Origin: Bradyrhizobium algeriense
GTDB lineage: Bacteria; Pseudomonadota; Alphaproteobacteria; Rhizobiales; Xanthobacteraceae
Reading direction: 5' to 3'
Assembly (NCBI RefSeq): GCF_003062295.1
Contig: NZ_PYCN01000001.1
Coordinates: 764,001-828,000 of the forward strand
DNA: 64,000 bases
This document shows positions 60,398 through 64,000 of the stretch, piece after piece; the stretch's first letter is position 1; each line of letters begins with the position of its first letter. The notes beneath the pieces are model-generated. The model searched no databases and was not told where the DNA came from. It saw only the letters and a program-made list of their open reading frames with translations. The translations under genes were made by a program, and so were the position numbers.

Positions 60398-63300
60398 AGG
60401 CTGCCCGCATCATTCCCGACGCCGTTCGCGCCACCCAGGCGCGTGCCTCCGATCCGGCGGCTTCCGCCTTCGTTTCGGCCAACGCAGGCTCGGGCAAGAC
60501 CCATGTGCTGGTGCAGCGGGTGATCCGGCTGCTGCTCGCCGACGTGGCGCCGGAAAAGATCCTCTGCATCACGTTTACAAAAGCTGCCGCCGCCAACATG
60601 GCGGAACGGGTGTTCACCACGCTGGGCCATTGGGTGACGCTCGATGACGACGCGCTGGATGCGGCGATCCGTGATGCCGGCATTCCCAATCCCAGCGCGC
60701 GCTTGCGCAAATCGGCGCGCAAACTGTTTGCCTGCGCGCTGGAGACGCCGGGCGGGCTGAAGGTGCAGACCATCCACGCGCTGTGCACGCGGCTGCTGCA
60801 GCAATTCCCGTTCGAGGCCAATGTGCCGGCGCGGTTTGCCGTGCTCGACGACCGCGACCAGAACGAGATGATGGAGCGCGCCAATCTCGGGGTTTTCCTC
60901 GAGGCGTCGCGCAATCCCGATAGCGCGACGGGCCGCGCGCTGATGACGGCGATGGCGAGCGCCGCCGACGTCACCTTCAAGGACGTCGTGCGCGAGGCCT
61001 GCCTCAGCCGCGATCACTTTATGGCATGGACAGATGCCGCCGGCAGCGCGCATGCCGCCGCCGCGCAAATTTCGGCGGCGCTTGGCGTAGATCCCGACGA
61101 TCGGATCGAGGATGTCGAACGTGACATCGTCGACGGACCCAACCTGCCGCGATCGCGATGGCAGGACATCGCCCTGGTTCTGGAAACCGGAAACAAGACC
61201 GATCAGGACCAGGCCGCGCGGCTGCGCGGTGCGCTGATGTTCACCGGCGCTGCGCAGGTCGACGAGTATCTCGGCGTATTCCTCACGGAAACCGATCGCA
61301 CGCCCCGCAAATCGGTGGTGACGAAGAAATTCTCTGACAACAATCCGGCCATAGGCCAGTTGATCGAATCGGAAGCCCGGCGAATTCTTCCCCTGATCGA
61401 ACGCCGCCGCGCCCTGGTGGCCCGCGACCGCACCGAGGCGCTTCTTTATATCGCTACCGCGGCGGCGGCCAACTACCGCCGCGAGAAGCAGGAGCGCGGC
61501 CTGCTCGACTATGACGATCTGATCGACAAGACGCTGGAAATGCTCGACCGCGTCTCCTCGGGCTGGGTTCACTACAAGCTCGACCGCGGCGTCGATCATG
61601 TGCTGATCGACGAAGCGCAGGACACCAGCCCGCGGCAATGGGACATCGTCGCGCACATCATTTCCGAATTCACCTCGGGCGCCGGCGCGCGCGACGGCGT
61701 GGTGCGAACGGTGTTCGCGGTCGGGGACGAGAAGCAGTCGATCTTTTCGTTTCAGGGCGCCGCGCCACGCGAGTTCGACCTGCGCCGCCGGGCATTGCAG
61801 CGGAAGTTCGAGGGCGCCGGACTGAAGTTCGATCCGGTATCCTTTACCTATTCGTTCCGGTCGGGACCGGCGATCCTGCATGCGGTCGATCAGGTGTTTC
61901 GCGAGCAGGATATCTTTCGCAGCATTCATGCGGTCGACATCGGAAATCCGATCCATCACGCGCTGGCCGACGCCGGCCCGGGCCAGATCGATCTCTGGGA
62001 ACTCGCGGAAACCGACGACCGGCAGGACATCGAAGGCTGGCGGGCGCCGTTCGACGGCGTCGCCGCGACCAGCCCCGAGGTGAAGCTTGCCCGGCGCATT
62101 CAGGCCGAGATCAAGACGCTGGTCGACAGCGGCGTCATGACCGGCAGCAAGAGCGACCGCCGGCCGCTGCGCTATGGCGACATGCTGATACTGGTACGCC
62201 GGCGCGGCAATGCGTTCGATGCCGTGATCCAGGCGCTGAAGCACGCCGGCATTCCGGTCGCCGGCGCCGACCGCCTCAAGCTGACCGAGCATATCGCGAT
62301 CATCGACCTGATGAACCTCGCGGATGCGCTGCTGCTGCCGCAGGACGATCTGGCGCTGGCGGTGGCGCTGAAGAGCCCGCTGTTCGGGCTTGGCGATGAC
62401 GATTTGTTCAAGATCGCCTGGCAGCGCAAGGGATCGTTGCGCGCGGCGCTGGCTGAGCGCGCCGCGGCCGACGGCCGGCTGCGGGATGCGCTGTGGCGGC
62501 TCGAACAATGTGAACGCCGTTTCGTCAGCGAAACCCCGTTTTCATTCTATGCCTGGCTGCTCGGCGGCGACGGCGGCCGTGCCCGAATCCTGCGGCGGCT
62601 CGGACACGAGGCGAACGACGCGCTCGATGAGTTCCTGGAGCTGGCGCTGAACTATGAACGCAAGGCGCCGGCCTCGTTGCAGGGTTTTATGGCGTGGCTG
62701 CGCACGGCCGATCTCGAGGTGAAGCGCGACATGGAAATCTCGCGCGACGAGGTCCGCGTCATGACCGTGCACGGCGCCAAGGGCCTGGAGGCGTCCGTCG
62801 TGTTCCTGGTGGACACCACGACCTCGCCCTCGGATACGCAGCGGCTGAAACTCATCCACTTGCCGCAAGGCAATGCCGATCCGCATGCGCCCGGTGTGGT
62901 GGTCTGGGCCGGCCGCAAGGCCGAGGATCCCCCGGCCGTTGTTGCGGCGCGCGCGGCGATGATCGGCGATACCGAGGATGAATACCGCCGCCTGCTCTAT
63001 GTCGCGATGACGCGCGCGGCAGACCGCCTGATCGTCGGCGGTTGCCTGCCCGGCAACATGAGGAGCGTCCGGCCGCTGTCCTGGTACGATCTAATCACCA
63101 AGGGGCTCGCCGGTTCCACCTTGCAGCTTCAGGAGATCGAGACTGCCATAGGCCGGGTGAAGCGCTATACGCGCCCCGAGGAGGCTACGCCGTCGGCCGC
63201 GCCCGCTGCCGCGCCGTCCCCGCCGGCGCCGCTGGTGCTGCCCAACTGGCTGCTGACGCCGGCGCAGCCTGAGGTCTCCCCGGAAAGCCTGTTGCGGCCC

Positions 63301-63888
63301 TCGGACCCCGCAGACAGCGAACGCCATCCGGTACGCACGGCCGAGTCGCTCGCGCAGCGCGCCCACGCCTTGCAGCGCGGCACGCTGGTGCACCGGCTGC
63401 TGCAATCGCTGCCCGATATCGCCGCGGAGCGCCGCCGCGAGGCCGCGCTGGCCTATCTGGCCCGCAATGCCGACGGCTGGACCGAGGAGGAATGGCAGGC
63501 GCTGGCCGAAAGCACGCTGGCCCTGATCGCGGATGAGCGTTTCGCGCCGGTATTCGCCCCCGGCAGCCGCGCCGAAGTCTCGATCGTCGGCCGGCTGGAG
63601 CGGCCGGGTGGCCGGCCGGCGCTGGTATCCGGGCAGATCGACCGGCTCATGGTCACGGAAAACGAGGTCCTGATCGTCGATTTCAAGACCAACCACACAC
63701 CGCCGAGCAGGCCTGACGAGGCGCCGAGGGGCTATGTCCGCCAGCTCGCGCTATACCGGGCAGTGCTGGGCAAGCTTTATCCCCAGCGGCTGGTTCGCGC
63801 GGCGCTGCTTTGGACCGAAACCGCTGAACTAATGGAGATTTCAGCCCCCGCGCTGGAGGCCGAGCTGGCATCCATCATCTCGGCGTGA
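60391..63888 (+). CDS. addA: Double-strand break repair helicase-nuclease AddA
   Basis: A 1165-residue UvrD/Rep-type helicase with C-terminal nuclease. Walker A is NAGSGKT (31-37), Walker B region HVLIDEAQDTS, GDEKQSIFSFQGA and MTVHGAKGLEA as helicase motifs. The nuclease motif IVDFKTNHT has Asp1097 and Lys1099. ATG 60391 overlaps the addB stop. Works with AddB. Confidence 0.94.
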   Translation: MVKAARIIPDAVRATQARASDPAASAFVSANAGSGKTHVLVQRVIRLLLADVAPEKILCITFTKAAAANMAERVFTTLGHWVTLDDDALDAAIRDAGIPNPSARLRKSARKLFACALETPGGLKVQTIHALCTRLLQQFPFEANVPARFAVLDDRDQNEMMERANLGVFLEASRNPDSATGRALMTAMASAADVTFKDVVREACLSRDHFMAWTDAAGSAHAAAAQISAALGVDPDDRIEDVERDIVDGPNLPRSRWQDIALVLETGNKTDQDQAARLRGALMFTGAAQVDEYLGVFLTETDRTPRKSVVTKKFSDNNPAIGQLIESEARRILPLIERRRALVARDRTEALLYIATAAAANYRREKQERGLLDYDDLIDKTLEMLDRVSSGWVHYKLDRGVDHVLIDEAQDTSPRQWDIVAHIISEFTSGAGARDGVVRTVFAVGDEKQSIFSFQGAAPREFDLRRRALQRKFEGAGLKFDPVSFTYSFRSGPAILHAVDQVFREQDIFRSIHAVDIGNPIHHALADAGPGQIDLWELAETDDRQDIEGWRAPFDGVAATSPEVKLARRIQAEIKTLVDSGVMTGSKSDRRPLRYGDMLILVRRRGNAFDAVIQALKHAGIPVAGADRLKLTEHIAIIDLMNLADALLLPQDDLALAVALKSPLFGLGDDDLFKIAWQRKGSLRAALAERAAADGRLRDALWRLEQCERRFVSETPFSFYAWLLGGDGGRARILRRLGHEANDALDEFLELALNYERKAPASLQGFMAWLRTADLEVKRDMEISRDEVRVMTVHGAKGLEASVVFLVDTTTSPSDTQRLKLIHLPQGNADPHAPGVVVWAGRKAEDPPAVVAARAAMIGDTEDEYRRLLYVAMTRAADRLIVGGCLPGNMRSVRPLSWYDLITKGLAGSTLQLQEIETAIGRVKRYTRPEEATPSAAPAAAPSPPAPLVLPNWLLTPAQPEVSPESLLRPSDPADSERHPVRTAESLAQRAHALQRGTLVHRLLQSLPDIAAERRREAALAYLARNADGWTEEEWQALAESTLALIADERFAPVFAPGSRAEVSIVGRLERPGGRPALVSGQIDRLMVTENEVLIVDFKTNHTPPSRPDEAPRGYVRQLALYRAVLGKLYPQRLVRAALLWTETAELMEISAPALEAELASIISA

Positions 63889-63993
63889 CCCGTGCTTGAC
63901 CCGGCAGGATGGCGTTCATAGGTTTGATCCTATCATTGCGGGCGCGATTCTCATCCCGCGCCCCTTAATTCCTAACCGAACGAGGTAATTCCC

Positions 63994-64000
63994 ATGGCCG
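63994..64000 (+). CDS. Start of next gene, probably thioredoxin trxA (2 codons visible)
   Basis: ATGGCC at 63994 follows CGAGG at 63980-63985. In Bradyrhizobium-like genomes trxA often follows addA; only Met-Ala is visible, so the identity is by context alone. The 105 bases before it (63889-63993) hold no gene; tttgatcctatcattgcggg could be a promoter part. Confidence 0.3.

Noticed and set aside
60331..62508. 725-codon antisense frame opposite addA
   Set aside because: A shadow of addA codon bias; no motifs.

Overview
The window is a high-GC chromosomal segment that reads as a member of the Bradyrhizobium group (Nitrobacteraceae, Alphaproteobacteria). The signs are an Irr iron regulator with the heme motif GCPWHD, a DivL-type kinase with Tyr in place of the phospho-acceptor His, alphaproteobacterial AddAB, GTG/TTG starts and ATGA overlaps, and several families of palindromic intergenic repeats. 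No rRNA, tRNA, CRISPR array, prophage or insertion sequence was seen. All assignments come from reading motifs, not from database searches.

Layout. 1-4.5 kb: end of trpS, a universal stress protein, an Nfu-type Fe-S scaffold, tsaB-rimI, fur and a HAD phosphatase. 4.5-13.2 kb: a GT39-like membrane glycosyltransferase, then miaB-phoH-ybeY-corC-lnt and a small HTH regulator. 13.3-16.5 kb: an M20 peptidase overlapping trmB, and a DUF2336 protein. 16.6-27.3 kb: the translation and RNA operon rimP-nusA-ylxR-infB-rbfA-truB-rpsO-pnp, with a good promoter and a terminator-like hairpin in its leader. 27.5-31.5 kb: oxidative stress genes, namely a Tat-exported superoxide dismutase and katG divergent from oxyR. 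31.5-33.7 kb: a broken GNAT gene, an unknown secreted protein and a glutathione transferase. 33.7-37.6 kb: irr divergent from fabA-fabB, with fabV in third position.

37.7-46.9 kb is a looser region of single genes (SH3 protein, hydroxyacid dehydrogenase, LysR/aldo-keto reductase pair, MoeB-like enzyme, degenerate trypsin-like protein, ParA-like ATPase, GNAT, mutM). It holds most of the repeats and a gamma-glutamyltransferase remnant. 47.1-64 kb: ubiE-ubiB, then coaBC-dut, divL, a tsaE-amgK fusion, a PilZ gene, murU, addB-addA, and the first bases of what is probably trxA.

The most unusual observation is the coaBC gene. Its product carries an N-terminal FitA-like ribbon-helix-helix DNA-binding domain, fused in frame to the CoA biosynthesis enzyme. 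Just upstream lies a perfect palindrome, AATGCTATCA-N5-TGATAGCATT, whose half-sites match what I recall of the gonococcal FitA operator. No in-frame ATG, GTG or TTG lies between the two domains, so the enzyme cannot start independently with a standard codon. This suggests a CoA biosynthesis enzyme that binds its own promoter. Other notable points are fabV in a position where I expect fabI, the rimP-nusA leader hairpin, the loss of the catalytic His in a trypsin-like protein, and a tsaE-amgK fusion beside murU with a PilZ gene between them.
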